Shown here piece after piece: positions 25,595-34,297 of a stretch of DNA of 64,000 nt (positions within the stretch are counted from its first letter, which is position 1; each line of letters opens with the position of its first letter). The translations under genes were made by a program, and so were the position numbers. This stretch comes from Streptomyces sp. NBC_01262 (GTDB lineage: Bacteria; Actinomycetota; Actinomycetes; Streptomycetales; Streptomycetaceae). The stretch is taken from positions 2,232,001-2,296,000 of the forward strand of contig NZ_CP108462.1 of the NCBI RefSeq assembly GCF_036226365.1, in the 5' to 3' direction. The notes beneath the pieces were generated by a model. That model saw only the letters and a list, made by a program, of their open reading frames with translations, was not told where the DNA came from and did not search any database.

Positions 25595-26821
25595 CTACCG
25601 CATCGCGGCGACAGCGCGCGCCGCGTCCGGCGCAGGGCCCTGTGCGGAACCCTGAGCGGGCACCCGCGCCGGGCGGCCGAACTCGACCACCGACACCCCG
25701 TCCATGCCCTCGGCGACGGTGCCGTCGTGCACCGTGCCCAGCAGCCGGATGTGCCCGCGCCGTGCCGCCTGCCCGGCCAGGTCCAGCAGTTCGCGGGTCT
25801 GCGCGCGGTCCAGGCCCAGGTCGATGCCGTCGGCGAGCACGGTCAACGTCTGGAAGGCGGGCAGCAGTTCGCCGCTGGTGTCCACCTCCAGCACGCCGGG
25901 GCCGGTGAGCAGCACCAGCGCCAGCGCCAGGAAGCGCAGTTCGCCGTCGCCCAGCCGGTCCACCGGGACCAGCCCGAGCGGCCCCCGGTCGACCACGGCC
26001 AGGACGCCCGCGTCGTACCGCACCGTGGTCAGCCCTTCGACGGGCCCTGCGCACACCGCGCGCATCGCCCGTACCAGGGCGGCGTGCCGCGTCCGGCACT
26101 CGCCCTCGGTGCGGTGCAGCACCGCCGACAGGTTGTCGCACCCCTTGCGCAGCATGCCGTCCTTCACCGGAACCGGCACACGCATGCCGTGCGGCCTCGG
26201 CTCCACCCCGAACACCCCGCGCAGCGCCACCACCATCTGCTCGGCCGCCGCGAGCACCAGCCGCTGGCCGTCCGTCGTCCCCGCGACGCGCAACGGCAGC
26301 AGCGCAGTGGCCAGCCGGTCGTCCGGCAGCGGCGCCCTGGTCACCGGCACCAGCCCCGCCGTGTGCCAGGCGGCCTGCACCTGACGCCGCTCCGGGTCGC
26401 GCAGCGCCGTCGTGAGCAGCGTCTCCCCCGCACCCGTCAACCGCTCCCCCACGATGCGCAGTTCCGGCTCCGTCTGTACGGCCACATCCAGCCGCACCGG
26501 CCCCACCGGCCCGTCCGCCGTGCACCCGATCCGGAACCCCCGCCGTCCCTCCCCGTCCGGCTGCGCCCCCTGCGGCACGCACGCCCCGACCCCGCCCCGT
26601 ACGATCCCGGCCCCGGGCTCGGCCGTGAACACCTCGCCCAACTCCTCGCCGCCCGCCAGCCGGCCCAGCGCCGCGAGTGCCTCCAGCACGCTCGACTTCC
26701 CGGTCCCGCTCGATCCCGCCAACAGCGTGAGCGGACCCAGCGCGAAGCTCGCGCCGCGATGCGACTTGAAGGCGGACAGCCGCAGCTCGGTGACAATCGG
26801 ACGCTCACTCTTCGCACTCAT
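25595..26821 (-). CDS. RecF/OLD-like AAA ATPase
   Basis: 408 residues. ABC-type ATPase head: LRLSAFKSHRGASFALGPL, Walker A GSSGTGKSS (36-44), signature-like LGDGELRFLALAL, Walker B-like VLEVDTSGELLPAF and a switch histidine in LLGTVHDGTV. It has the layout of the RecF/SMC-like AAA_21 group, some of which act in defence, but no nuclease (TOPRIM) domain is visible. The C-terminus is Ala- and Gln-rich. It is next to a MazG-like gene on the same strand. Confidence 0.88.
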   Translation of the reverse strand: MSAKSERPIVTELRLSAFKSHRGASFALGPLTLLAGSSGTGKSSVLEALAALGRLAGGEELGEVFTAEPGAGIVRGGVGACVPQGAQPDGEGRRGFRIGCTADGPVGPVRLDVAVQTEPELRIVGERLTGAGETLLTTALRDPERRQVQAAWHTAGLVPVTRAPLPDDRLATALLPLRVAGTTDGQRLVLAAAEQMVVALRGVFGVEPRPHGMRVPVPVKDGMLRKGCDNLSAVLHRTEGECRTRHAALVRAMRAVCAGPVEGLTTVRYDAGVLAVVDRGPLGLVPVDRLGDGELRFLALALVLLTGPGVLEVDTSGELLPAFQTLTVLADGIDLGLDRAQTRELLDLAGQAARRGHIRLLGTVHDGTVAEGMDGVSVVEFGRPARVPAQGSAQGPAPDAARAVAAMR

Positions 26822-26928
26822 GCCCGCGAAGGTATCGACGCCCCCGACGGCCGAACCGTTTCACCGGTCCTCCGTCCTCCGAACGGACGACCTCCGACAG
26901 GATCACCCCCCTGAAGATCGTTGACGCC

Positions 26929-26952
26929 GGACCCGGATCCGGACCCGGATCC
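26929..26952. repeat. two tandem 12-bp units in an intergenic gap
   Basis: GGACCCGGATCC occurs twice in direct succession, 27 bases before the start of the DUF1697 gene. Each unit contains BamHI-type symmetry (GGATCC). Confidence 0.5.
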
Positions 26953-26978
26953 GGCATCGAACGAGCTACGGTGCCCGT

Positions 26979-27524
26979 ATGGCGACGACGACGTACGTGG
27001 CACTGCTGCGGGGCATCAATGTCGGGGGCAGCAACAGGCTGCCCATGCAAGCGCTGCGCGAGCTCCTGGGCGGGATGGGCTCGGTGGCCGTGCGCACGCA
27101 TCTGCAGAGCGGCAACGCGCTCTTCGACCACGCCCCGGCCGAGCCCGAGCGGCTCGCGGCGCAGTTGCGGGACCGCATCGCGAGCGAACTCGGGCTCACG
27201 GTGCCCTGCATCGTGCGCGAGGCGGCGGAGCTGCGCGGGGTGATCGACCGGAATCCGTACGACATGGCGGGCGTCGAGCCCGCGCGCTTTCTGGTGGCCT
27301 TCCTGTCGGGGCCGGTGGACCAGGACAGGCTCAAGGACCTGGACCCGGCGGCGTACGCGCCGGACAGCTTCCGGCCGGGTGAGCGGGAGATCTACGTGCA
27401 CTGCCCGGACGGCATCCAGAAGACCAAGCTCTCGCACGCCCTGTGGGAGAAGCGGCTCGGGCTGACGGCCACCGCGCGCAACTGGAACACCGTCACCAAG
27501 CTCGCGGAGCTCGCGGGGGTGTGA
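26979..27524 (+). CDS. DUF1697 family protein
   Basis: 181 residues. The start YVALLRGINVGGSNRLPMQ and SGNALFDHAPAE are the family signature of DUF1697, a bacterial protein of two ferredoxin-like repeats of unknown role. The C-terminal block KTKLSHALWEKRLG and ATARNWNTVTKL completes it. The ATG at 26979 follows a weak purine stretch. It diverges from the ATPase gene. Confidence 0.93.
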   Translation: MATTTYVALLRGINVGGSNRLPMQALRELLGGMGSVAVRTHLQSGNALFDHAPAEPERLAAQLRDRIASELGLTVPCIVREAAELRGVIDRNPYDMAGVEPARFLVAFLSGPVDQDRLKDLDPAAYAPDSFRPGEREIYVHCPDGIQKTKLSHALWEKRLGLTATARNWNTVTKLAELAGV

Positions 27525-27658
27525 CAGGGCCGCTACCGGGGTCCATGGCCTGCCGGTCAGTGGACAAGCGGGGCCTTGTTCCCCTCCGCCGGGCCGGATC
27601 GACTGGTGGCAACGGCCCTTGAGGCCGACGAGCCCGCGCCCGAACAGCAGGAGACAGC

Positions 27659-28516
27659 ATGACGAAATGGTCTGCGGCAGATCTGCCCGACATGTCGGGA
27701 CGCACCGTGGTGGTCACCGGGGCCTCGGGCGGTATAGGCCTGATCACCGCGCGGGAACTGGCCCGGGTGGGTGCGAAGGTCGTCCTGGCCGTCCGGACGG
27801 TGAGGAGGGGGCGGACGGCGGCCGGCCTGATACCGGGGCGCACCGAGGTCCGCGAGCTGGACGTGTCCGACCTCGGCTCGGTGCGGCGGTTCGCGGCCGA
27901 GTGGACGGGCGGGATCGACGTCCTGATCAACAACGCGGGAATCATGGACGTGCCGCTGACCCGCACCGCCGACGGGTTCGAATCGCAGATGGCGACCAAC
28001 TACCTCGGGCCGTTCGCGCTGACGAACCTGCTTCTGCCCCACATCACGGACCGGGTCGTGTCCGTGTCCTCGCAGCTGCACCGGATGGGCAGCCCGCAGC
28101 TGGAGGACCTCAACGGGCAGAACCGGCCCTACAAGGCCATGGACGCGTACAACGACTCGAAGCTGAACCTCGTCCTGTTCTCCACCGAACTGCAGCGGCG
28201 CCTCACCGCGTCGGGCAGTCCGGTCAGGTCGGTCGTCGCCCACCCCGGCATCGCCGCCACGAACCTGGCCGGGCACTCCGCCGCCGGCAAGGTGACATCC
28301 GCACTGCGGTTCCTGTTCAACGACGCCGAACACGGCGCCCTGCCATCGCTGTTCGCCGCCACCCAGGACATCCCCGGCAACTCCTACGTGGGCCCGGGCG
28401 GGTTCGGCAGCCTGAAGGGCCACCCCCGGATCCGCCGCCCTGCCACGGCCGGCCTCGACACCGCGACGGCTGCCAGGCTGTGGACCCTCACCGCCCGGCT
28501 CACCGGCACCGGATGA
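27659..28516 (+). CDS. SDR family NAD(P)-dependent oxidoreductase (retinol dehydrogenase-like)
   Basis: 285 residues. The nucleotide site TGASGGIG is at residues 20-27. The dinucleotide stretch LDVSDLGSV and NNAGIMDVPL follow, SVSSQLHRMG is before the active site, and the catalytic tyrosine and lysine are in AYNDSKLN. This is the extended SDR type common in Streptomyces. ATG at 27659 follows GCAGGAGACAGC. It is convergent with the SDR at 28521, 4 bases apart, so its regulation is separate. Confidence 0.92.
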   Translation: MTKWSAADLPDMSGRTVVVTGASGGIGLITARELARVGAKVVLAVRTVRRGRTAAGLIPGRTEVRELDVSDLGSVRRFAAEWTGGIDVLINNAGIMDVPLTRTADGFESQMATNYLGPFALTNLLLPHITDRVVSVSSQLHRMGSPQLEDLNGQNRPYKAMDAYNDSKLNLVLFSTELQRRLTASGSPVRSVVAHPGIAATNLAGHSAAGKVTSALRFLFNDAEHGALPSLFAATQDIPGNSYVGPGGFGSLKGHPRIRRPATAGLDTATAARLWTLTARLTGTG

Positions 28517-28520
28517 CAGG

Positions 28521-29255
28521 CTAGAGCTGAGTCTGGCCACCGTTGACCTCGTAGACCGAGCCGGTGATGAAGGACGCCTCGTCCGAGAGCAGGAAGTTCA
28601 CCACGGCCGCGACCTCGTCGACGGTGCCGGGCCGGTTCATCGCCGTCTTCGCCGCGATCACGGCCCGTATCTCCGACGGCAGCCCCTGCGCGGAGGGCCC
28701 GTCGATGGGGCCGGGCGCGACGGCGTTGATCCGGATGCCACGCCGGGCGTATTCGACCGCGGCCGACCGGGTCAGGCCCACAATGCCGTGTTTGGACGCG
28801 GAGTACGCGGCGCGCCCGGCGTGCGCCATGACACCGGCGGTGGAGGCCATGTTGACGATGGCGCCACCGCCGTGCTCGACGAAGTGGGCCAGCTCGGCCT
28901 GCATGCAGAAGAAGACGCCGGTGAGGTTGACGCCGATGACATCCAGCCAGTCCTGGACGGCGATCTCGTGGACGTCGACGAGCCGGGGAGTGATACCGGC
29001 GTTGTTGAACGCGAAGTCGAGCCGGCCGTGGGCGGAGACCGCGAACCGCACCAGCCGCTGCGCGTCCTCGTGGACCGATACGTCGGCGACGAACGGCGTC
29101 GCGTAGCCACCGGAGGCATTGATCTCCTCGGCCACCCGCTCGGCGCTGTACTGGTCGCGGTCGGCAACGATGATCTTCCCGCCTTCCCGGGCGAGCTGCT
29201 TGGCCGCTGCCTCGCCGAGCCCCGAGCCGGCTCCGGTGACGATGCCGGCCCTCAT
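28521..29255 (-). CDS. SDR family oxidoreductase
   Basis: 244 residues, classical SDR: TGAGSGLGEAAAKQL at residues 7-21, ADRDQ after the second strand, NNAGITPRLV, the catalytic YSASK (about residue 150), and PGPIDGPSA. The C-terminal VYEVNGGQTQ is typical. The ATG at 29255 overlaps the end of the VOC gene by 4 bases (ATGA). The pair is therefore one operon, likely repressed by the divergent TetR. The substrate is unknown. Confidence 0.93.
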   Translation of the reverse strand: MRAGIVTGAGSGLGEAAAKQLAREGGKIIVADRDQYSAERVAEEINASGGYATPFVADVSVHEDAQRLVRFAVSAHGRLDFAFNNAGITPRLVDVHEIAVQDWLDVIGVNLTGVFFCMQAELAHFVEHGGGAIVNMASTAGVMAHAGRAAYSASKHGIVGLTRSAAVEYARRGIRINAVAPGPIDGPSAQGLPSEIRAVIAAKTAMNRPGTVDEVAAVVNFLLSDEASFITGSVYEVNGGQTQL

Positions 29256-30046
29256 CGCGCGGCTGCCAGAACGGTGAAGACCGCGCCGGTGGGGTCGGCG
29301 AAGACGGCGATCGTGCCGTGCCCGACGGGCGTGGCCGGCATCAGCGTGGTCCCGCCGAGCCGGGTCACCGCCTCGGTGGTCGCGGCGGCGTCGGCGACGG
29401 TGAAGTACACGTCCCAGTACGGAGGGATCTCGGCCGGCATGGCCGCAGGCCTGGGCAGCAGCTCGGCGATGGGCCGGCCGTCCAGGCGCCACTCGCGCCG
29501 GTTCAGCGGGCCCTGCGGGGCGGAGAGGGTCCAGCCGAAGAGCGAGCCGTAGAAGGCCGCGGAGGCCTCGACGTCGTCGGTGATCAGTTCGCCGGAGTGG
29601 AAGGCCCCGGGCACGTCGGCGGCATCGACACCGGCATCGCCCCCGTCCCCGTCCCCGTCCCCGTCCCCGGCGTGGCGGTCGCTCTGCCATACGGCGAAGA
29701 CGGTCCCGCTGTGGTCGGCGAACACGGCGGTCCGGCCGGCCGCGCCGAGATCGTACGCAGGCGTGACGATCCGGCCTCCGGCGGCGAGCACCTTCTCGGC
29801 TGTCTTGTCGGCATCGGCGACATCGATGTGCATCGTCCATGCGCCGCGCTCGATGCCCGCCGCCGGCCTGATCACGGCCACCGGGCGCCCCCGGAGCAGG
29901 CACGTCCTGGCCCCGGGCAGGTCACCGCCGAAGCCTTCATGCGTCCAGCCGAACAGCTGTGAGTAGAAGCCGATGCTGGTTTCGGCGTCCGGTGTGGCCA
30001 GCTCGACCCACGACGGCACGCCCTCCTCACGGTGACCGATGTCCAC
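29252..30046 (-). CDS. tandem-domain VOC family protein
   Basis: 264 residues with two glyoxalase/VOC halves (about residues 12-125 and 155-262), each containing GFYSQLFGWT or AFYGSLFGWTL and a VFAD end. Between them is an acidic-glycine linker of GD repeats (GDGDGDGDGGDAG, residues 127-139) written by a (GGGGAC)n-like run. Such proteins bind hydrophobic or antibiotic ligands or catalyse ring chemistry. The start GTG at 30046 follows GAAGGAG. Operon with the SDR. Confidence 0.9.
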   Translation of the reverse strand: MDIGHREEGVPSWVELATPDAETSIGFYSQLFGWTHEGFGGDLPGARTCLLRGRPVAVIRPAAGIERGAWTMHIDVADADKTAEKVLAAGGRIVTPAYDLGAAGRTAVFADHSGTVFAVWQSDRHAGDGDGDGDGGDAGVDAADVPGAFHSGELITDDVEASAAFYGSLFGWTLSAPQGPLNRREWRLDGRPIAELLPRPAAMPAEIPPYWDVYFTVADAAATTEAVTRLGGTTLMPATPVGHGTIAVFADPTGAVFTVLAAAR

Positions 30047-30104
30047 AGTTCGCTCCTTCCGGTCGACGGCACAGCGCCGCGCGACACATCAACCATAGAC
30101 ACAG

Positions 30105-30121
30105 TTGTCAGTGACTGACAA
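30105..30121. promoter_or_regulatory. TetR-type operator between VOC operon and TetR gene
   Basis: TTGTCAGT, G, ACTGACAA: a perfect 17-bp palindrome. On the minus strand its TTGTCA could be the -35 of the VOC operon, with TATGGT about 18 bases on. The TetR protein at 30153 is the natural binder. Confidence 0.75.
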
Positions 30122-30152
30122 GTTAGTCGGCCAGTGATGAAACTGTCTTGCT

Positions 30153-30773
30153 ATGGTGAGCACCGTGACGGATTCTGTGACCACCCGGCGGTCCGGACTG
30201 CGTGAGGCGACACGCCGAGCAGTGCGGGCCGAGATCTCGAACGCCGCGATGGCCCTGTTCATGGAGCACGGCTTCGAAGAGACCACCGTGGAACAGGTCG
30301 CCGCCGCGGTGGGGATGTCGGGACGCAGCGTCTTCCGCTACTTCGCCACGAAAGAGGACATCGTCGTCGGGGCCATCGAGCAGGTCGGCCACGATCTGGC
30401 CGCGGAGCTGCGGTCGCGACCGTCCGGGGAACCGGCGTGGGAGGCACTGCGTCGCGCGTTCGACGAGCCGCTGCGGGCTCTGGAGAACGACGGCGGGATC
30501 GCCCTGGCCCGGTCCACGCTCCTCGCCACAACACCCTCCCTGCGCGCGGCCCAGCAGCAGAAACACGCGCAGTGGAACGACCTGCTCGCCCCCGCCCTCA
30601 CCGGCCGGCTCACCGGGCCGGAGACCTCACGTGAGTACCGGGCGCACGCCATGGTCGCCGCCGCGCTCGCCTGCCTGGACACCGCCGTGGACCAGTGGAC
30701 GAAGTCCGAGGGCCGGCAGTCACTGGATGAACTGCTCGACACGGCGATCGCAGCGGTTACCGGTGGCGGGTGA
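30153..30773 (+). CDS. TetR family transcriptional regulator
   Basis: 206 residues from the ATG; a GTG 12 bases later is an alternative start. The HTH (residues 20-65) is VRAEISNAAMALFMEHGFEETTVEQVAAAVGMSGRSVFRYFATKEDIV. The C-terminal ligand domain has no recognisable specificity. The gene diverges from the VOC-SDR operon and shares the 30105-30121 palindrome, so it probably represses that operon and itself. The end overlaps the aldehyde dehydrogenase by 17 bases (convergent). Confidence 0.93.
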   Translation: MVSTVTDSVTTRRSGLREATRRAVRAEISNAAMALFMEHGFEETTVEQVAAAVGMSGRSVFRYFATKEDIVVGAIEQVGHDLAAELRSRPSGEPAWEALRRAFDEPLRALENDGGIALARSTLLATTPSLRAAQQQKHAQWNDLLAPALTGRLTGPETSREYRAHAMVAAALACLDTAVDQWTKSEGRQSLDELLDTAIAAVTGGG

Positions 30774-32208
30774 TCGACTTCTGCTCGACGTAGCCGGTGA
30801 GGCCGGCCATGCCGTACTCGCGGCCGACTCCGCTCGCCTTGTAGCCGCCGAACGGGCCGTCGAAGCTGATGGGCGAGCCGTTGAGGGTGACGGTTCCGGT
30901 GCGCAGCCTGCGGGCGAGGTTCAGGGCGCGCTCGGCACTGGAGGACCAGATCCCGCCGGACAGGCCGTAGTCGGAGTCGTTGGCGATCCGGACGGCGTCG
31001 TCCTCGTCGTCGTAGGCGATCACGGACAGGACGGGGCCGAAGATCTCCTCCTGGGCGATCCGCATGCCGTTGTCGACGTCGGCGAACAGGGTGGGGGTGA
31101 CGTAGTTGCCCTTCTCCAGGCCGTACGGGACCTGCGGGCCGCCGGTGACCAGGCGGGCGCCTTCCTCGATGCCCACGTTGATGTAGTCGATCACGCGCTG
31201 CTGCTGGTCGGGGCGGATCATCGGGCCGATGAAGGTGTCCGGCAGGGACGGGTCGCCGACCTTCAGGGACTCCACCATCTCCTTGAGCGCCGCGACGACC
31301 TCGTCGTAGCGGCTGCGGGGGGCCAGGATCCGGGTCTGCAGGATGCATGCCTCGCCGTTGTTGGCCAGGGAGGCGAACCGCAGCCCCTGCGTCACGGCTG
31401 ACAGGTCGGCGTCCTCCAGGATGATGGCGGCGGACTTTCCGCCCAGTTCGAGGCTGACACGCTTCAGTTGTTCTCCGGCGATCGAGGCGATACGGCGTCC
31501 GGCCCGCGTCGATCCGGTGAAGGCGACCTTGTCGACTCCGGGGTGCGAGATGAGGTGTTCGCTGGTCTCCCGGTCCGCCGGGAGGACGCTGAGGATGCCC
31601 TCGGGGAGTCCGGCCTCGTGATAGAGGTCGGCGAGCATCATCATGCTCAGGGAGTTCTCCGGGGAGACCTTCAGGACCACGGTGTTGCCGGCGAGCAAGG
31701 CCGGCGTCAGCTTCGCGGTTGAGGCGGAAAAGGGCGAGTTCCACGGGATGACCGCGGCGACCACGCCGATCGGCTCGCGCCTGACGATGGTGTCGAAGGC
31801 GACGGCGGGGTCGGACGGCTCGATGACCTCCTCCCAGCCGAGTTCCTCGGCGGCCCTGAGATACGCGTCCACCTGGCGGGTCAGGAAGGGCTGGCCGGCT
31901 TTGGTGAACCACCCTGCCGAACCGTTCTCGGCGGAGATGGCCGCCGCGATCTCGTCGGAGCGAGCCTCACGCAACGCGTTGACCCGGCGGATGACCTCCT
32001 GCCGCTCCCCGGGGGTGGTGTGCGGCCACGGCCCGTTGTCGAACGCCTCACGCGCCGCGGCCACAGCCGCGTCCACGTCCGCGTCGGCCGCCTGGGCCGC
32101 GCGGCCGAGGACGGACTGATCGTGCGGGGAGAGGATGTCCAGCAGCAGGTCCGGATTGCTGGGCGCCACCCAGTAACCGCCGATGTAGAGCTTGTCGCGG
32201 ACGATCAC
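30757..32208 (-). CDS. aldehyde dehydrogenase
   Basis: 483 residues. NAD(P)-dependent oxidation of an aldehyde. Motifs: PWNSPFSASTAKLTPALLAGNTVVLK, the catalytic glutamate in LELGGKS, the cysteine in NNGEACILQTR, and EEIFGPVLSVI. The usual GQxC reads GEAC here, still with the nucleophile in place. Start GTG at 32208 after AGAAGGAAG. It is downstream of the SDR at 32251 on the same strand and could form one unit with it for oxidation of an alcohol via an aldehyde, which is inference. Confidence 0.94.
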   Translation of the reverse strand: MIVRDKLYIGGYWVAPSNPDLLLDILSPHDQSVLGRAAQAADADVDAAVAAAREAFDNGPWPHTTPGERQEVIRRVNALREARSDEIAAAISAENGSAGWFTKAGQPFLTRQVDAYLRAAEELGWEEVIEPSDPAVAFDTIVRREPIGVVAAVIPWNSPFSASTAKLTPALLAGNTVVLKVSPENSLSMMMLADLYHEAGLPEGILSVLPADRETSEHLISHPGVDKVAFTGSTRAGRRIASIAGEQLKRVSLELGGKSAAIILEDADLSAVTQGLRFASLANNGEACILQTRILAPRSRYDEVVAALKEMVESLKVGDPSLPDTFIGPMIRPDQQQRVIDYINVGIEEGARLVTGGPQVPYGLEKGNYVTPTLFADVDNGMRIAQEEIFGPVLSVIAYDDEDDAVRIANDSDYGLSGGIWSSSAERALNLARRLRTGTVTLNGSPISFDGPFGGYKASGVGREYGMAGLTGYVEQKSITRHR

Positions 32209-32250
32209 TTCGTCGCTTCCTTCTGGTGGGGATTCTTGTACGGGGGGGGG

Positions 32251-33153
32251 TCAGTTGGGGTGCGCAAGGGGGCGGACCATCCGCGCGACCGGGGTGTCCG
32301 CGAAGTCGCCGAGTCCGTCGAGATCCGTGGACAGGCTCACCTCGCGCCACGCGGCGTCCTCCGCGGCGCGGGCCTCGCCGATCCGCGGCGCGAGCCAGGC
32401 CGCGTCCGAACCCAGGAGAAACCGCACCGGGGGCTCCGGCTCATCCGTGATCCGCAGGATCGCCCGCGCCATCCTGTCCGGATCACCGCGCCGCACATCC
32501 GGGTTGTCGCTGTACGTCCGCGCGAAGACGCCGACGGTCCCGTCGTACTCGTCCCGCATGGCCGGCACGGGCAGCGCGCCGGCTGACCACGGCGTCCTGA
32601 TGCCCCCGGGCTCGACCAGCGTGACCCGGATGCCGATGGGCCCGACCTCACGGGCCAGGATCTCCGTGAAGCCGCCCAGCGCCCACTTGGACGCCTGGTA
32701 GGCCCCCAGTCCCGGCTGGGCGCGTCGGCCGCCGATCGTGGAGACGTTCACGATGCTGCCCGAACGCTGTGGCCGCATCACCGCCAGCGCGGCCCGCACC
32801 GTGTTGACCGTGCCGAAGAAGTTGATCTCGACGTTCCGGCGGAACTCCTCTTCGGGCATGTCCTCGATCGAGCCGACGCTGCGGTAGCCCGCGCTGTTGA
32901 TCAGCACGTCCAGTCCGCCGAACTCGCCGACCGCGTACGCCACCGCCGCGCGGGCGGCAGCGGCGGAGGTCACGTCCATGGCCAGCACCCGCAGTCGGTC
33001 ACTGCGCTCGTCCGGCACCGGCACCGGCACGGCTTCGGCCGCCAGATCCGTCGCCAGCACGTTGTGCCCGTCCCGCAGGGCGGCCTCGACCAGTCGCCCA
33101 CCCAGGCCGCCGGCAGCTCCGGATATCAGGAAGGTTTTTGTCGTCTGCGCCAT
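32251..33153 (-). CDS. SDR family oxidoreductase
   Basis: 300 residues. SGAAGGLGG nucleotide motif at residues 11-19, AMDVTSAAAARAAV, NSAGYRSVGSI (NSAG in place of NNAG), and catalytic YQASKWALGG. A long C-terminal extension (from residue 200) is typical of the SDR4/5-like proteins in which LVEPGGIRTP follows. The ATG at 33153 lies 7 bases after the TACACT -10 of 33161-33188, so the message is probably leaderless. Followed by the aldehyde dehydrogenase after about 40 bases. Confidence 0.92.
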   Translation of the reverse strand: MAQTTKTFLISGAAGGLGGRLVEAALRDGHNVLATDLAAEAVPVPVPDERSDRLRVLAMDVTSAAAARAAVAYAVGEFGGLDVLINSAGYRSVGSIEDMPEEEFRRNVEINFFGTVNTVRAALAVMRPQRSGSIVNVSTIGGRRAQPGLGAYQASKWALGGFTEILAREVGPIGIRVTLVEPGGIRTPWSAGALPVPAMRDEYDGTVGVFARTYSDNPDVRRGDPDRMARAILRITDEPEPPVRFLLGSDAAWLAPRIGEARAAEDAAWREVSLSTDLDGLGDFADTPVARMVRPLAHPN

Positions 33154-33160
33154 AGAGGCC

Positions 33161-33188
33161 AGTGTAGAAGTTTTCCAGATAAGTGCAA
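33161..33188 (-). promoter_or_regulatory. sigma70-type promoter of the SDR/aldehyde dehydrogenase unit
   Basis: On the minus strand TTGCAC (33183-33188) and TACACT (33161-33166) are separated by 16 bases, close to the housekeeping consensus. The -10 ends 7 bases before the SDR ATG, which suits a leaderless transcript. Confidence 0.55.
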
Positions 33189-33276
33189 CAGATCTGATGC
33201 ATTAAAAATCGATGCCACATCTATGACGATGCTTATGCTGGTCTAAATGCGACTCGCTGGTATGATCCGCGGCATC

Positions 33277-33822
33277 ATGAGAGCCGATGCCGCACGCAAC
33301 CTCACCGCGGTCCTGCGCACCGGGGCCCGGCTGCTGGCCGAAGACCCGAGCACTTCCCTGTCGGCCATCGCCGGCGCGGCGGGGGTGGACCGCACCACCG
33401 TTCACCGTCGCTTCGCCACGCGCGAAGCCCTGCTCAGCGCGGTGTTCCAGGCGAAAATCGACTCGGCGGAGCGAGTGCTCGACGAGGCGCGGCTCATGGA
33501 AGCGCCCGTAGCGGTCGCGCTGCACCGGTACGCGGAGGGGATCATCCCCGTCAGCCGTGAGTGGCCCGTCGGCACGCGCCGCATGATGCAGGAGGACCCC
33601 GGCGCCCGCGGCCGGCGTGAGGAGCAGAGCAGGCGGCTGGACGCTTTCCTCCAGCGCGCGGTCGACGAAGGGTTTCTGCGCTCCGATGTCTCCCTGGCAT
33701 GGGTGAGGGCCGTCCTCGACCAGCTCGTGGACAGCGTCGCTCATCAGTTCCCCGAGGTGGAGCCCCCGCAGGCGGCCGACATGGTCGTCGACGCGTTCCT
33801 CCACGGCGTCGGCGGCTCCTGA
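33277..33822 (+). CDS. TetR family transcriptional regulator
   Basis: 181 residues. HTH: MRADAARNLTAVLRTGARLLA, LSAIAGAAGVDRTTVHRRFATREALLSAVF. The ATG at 33277 is chosen because a TATGAT box (33261-33266) lies just upstream; an ATG at 33247 would add 10 residues. It diverges from the SDR operon, 123 bases apart, and probably regulates it. Ligand unknown. The end is 17 bases before the paaK remnant. Confidence 0.9.
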   Translation: MRADAARNLTAVLRTGARLLAEDPSTSLSAIAGAAGVDRTTVHRRFATREALLSAVFQAKIDSAERVLDEARLMEAPVAVALHRYAEGIIPVSREWPVGTRRMMQEDPGARGRREEQSRRLDAFLQRAVDEGFLRSDVSLAWVRAVLDQLVDSVAHQFPEVEPPQAADMVVDAFLHGVGGS

Positions 33823-33839
33823 CCTCCCCGTCAGCGCCG

Positions 33840-34296
33840 TCAGCGCCTTCGGGAGTCCACCAGTCGCCGCAGCTTGCCGACGGAACGCTCCAGGGCCTCC
33901 GGGTCGACGACCTCCACGGTGACGGTGACACCGATGCCGTCCTTGACGGCGACGGGTCAACTCCAGCTGGAAGTGCGGGGACAGGCCCGGCGTGCACAGC
34001 ACGATCTCCTCGATCTGGCTGGGGAAGAGGTTCACCCCGCGCAGGATGACCATGTCGTCGCAGCGGCCGGTGATCTTCTCCATCCGGCGGAACGCGGGCC
34101 GTGCGGTGCCCGGCAGCAGCCGGGTCAGATCCCGCCCTGGCGCTCGAACTCGTCGAGCAGGGTGAGCATGTAGGTCGGAGTGACCATGATGATCTCGGGC
34201 GGGAAGTCCTGGATCAGCCGCACCTGACGGCCTGTCATCCCGCCCGAGGCCGGGATGACCGTGCAGCCGGCGCGCTCGGCGCCGTAGTGGGCGCCG
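33840..34296 (-). pseudogene. paaK: phenylacetate-CoA ligase remnant (internally deleted, frameshifted)
   Basis: Three pieces of PaaK remain. AHYGAERAGCTVIP, SGGMTGRQVRLIQDF and MVTPTYMLTLLDEFERQG (34296-34130) are the middle of the ligase. Then, after a gap of about 100 residues (junction near 34125), RDLTRLLPGTARP, RMEKITGRCDDMVILRGVNLFPSQIEEI is the C-terminal domain. A frameshift near 33950 separates the last part (KDGIGVTVTVEVVDPEALERS), which ends at the TGA 33840-33842. The N-terminal third is missing. It cannot encode an active ligase. Confidence 0.85.
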
Positions 34297-34297
34297 A

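Noticed and set aside
29638..29675. Short GGGGAC-like repeats as a possible CRISPR or variable array
   Set aside because: The run is a coding tract in the VOC gene, without spacers; no CRISPR array was found anywhere.
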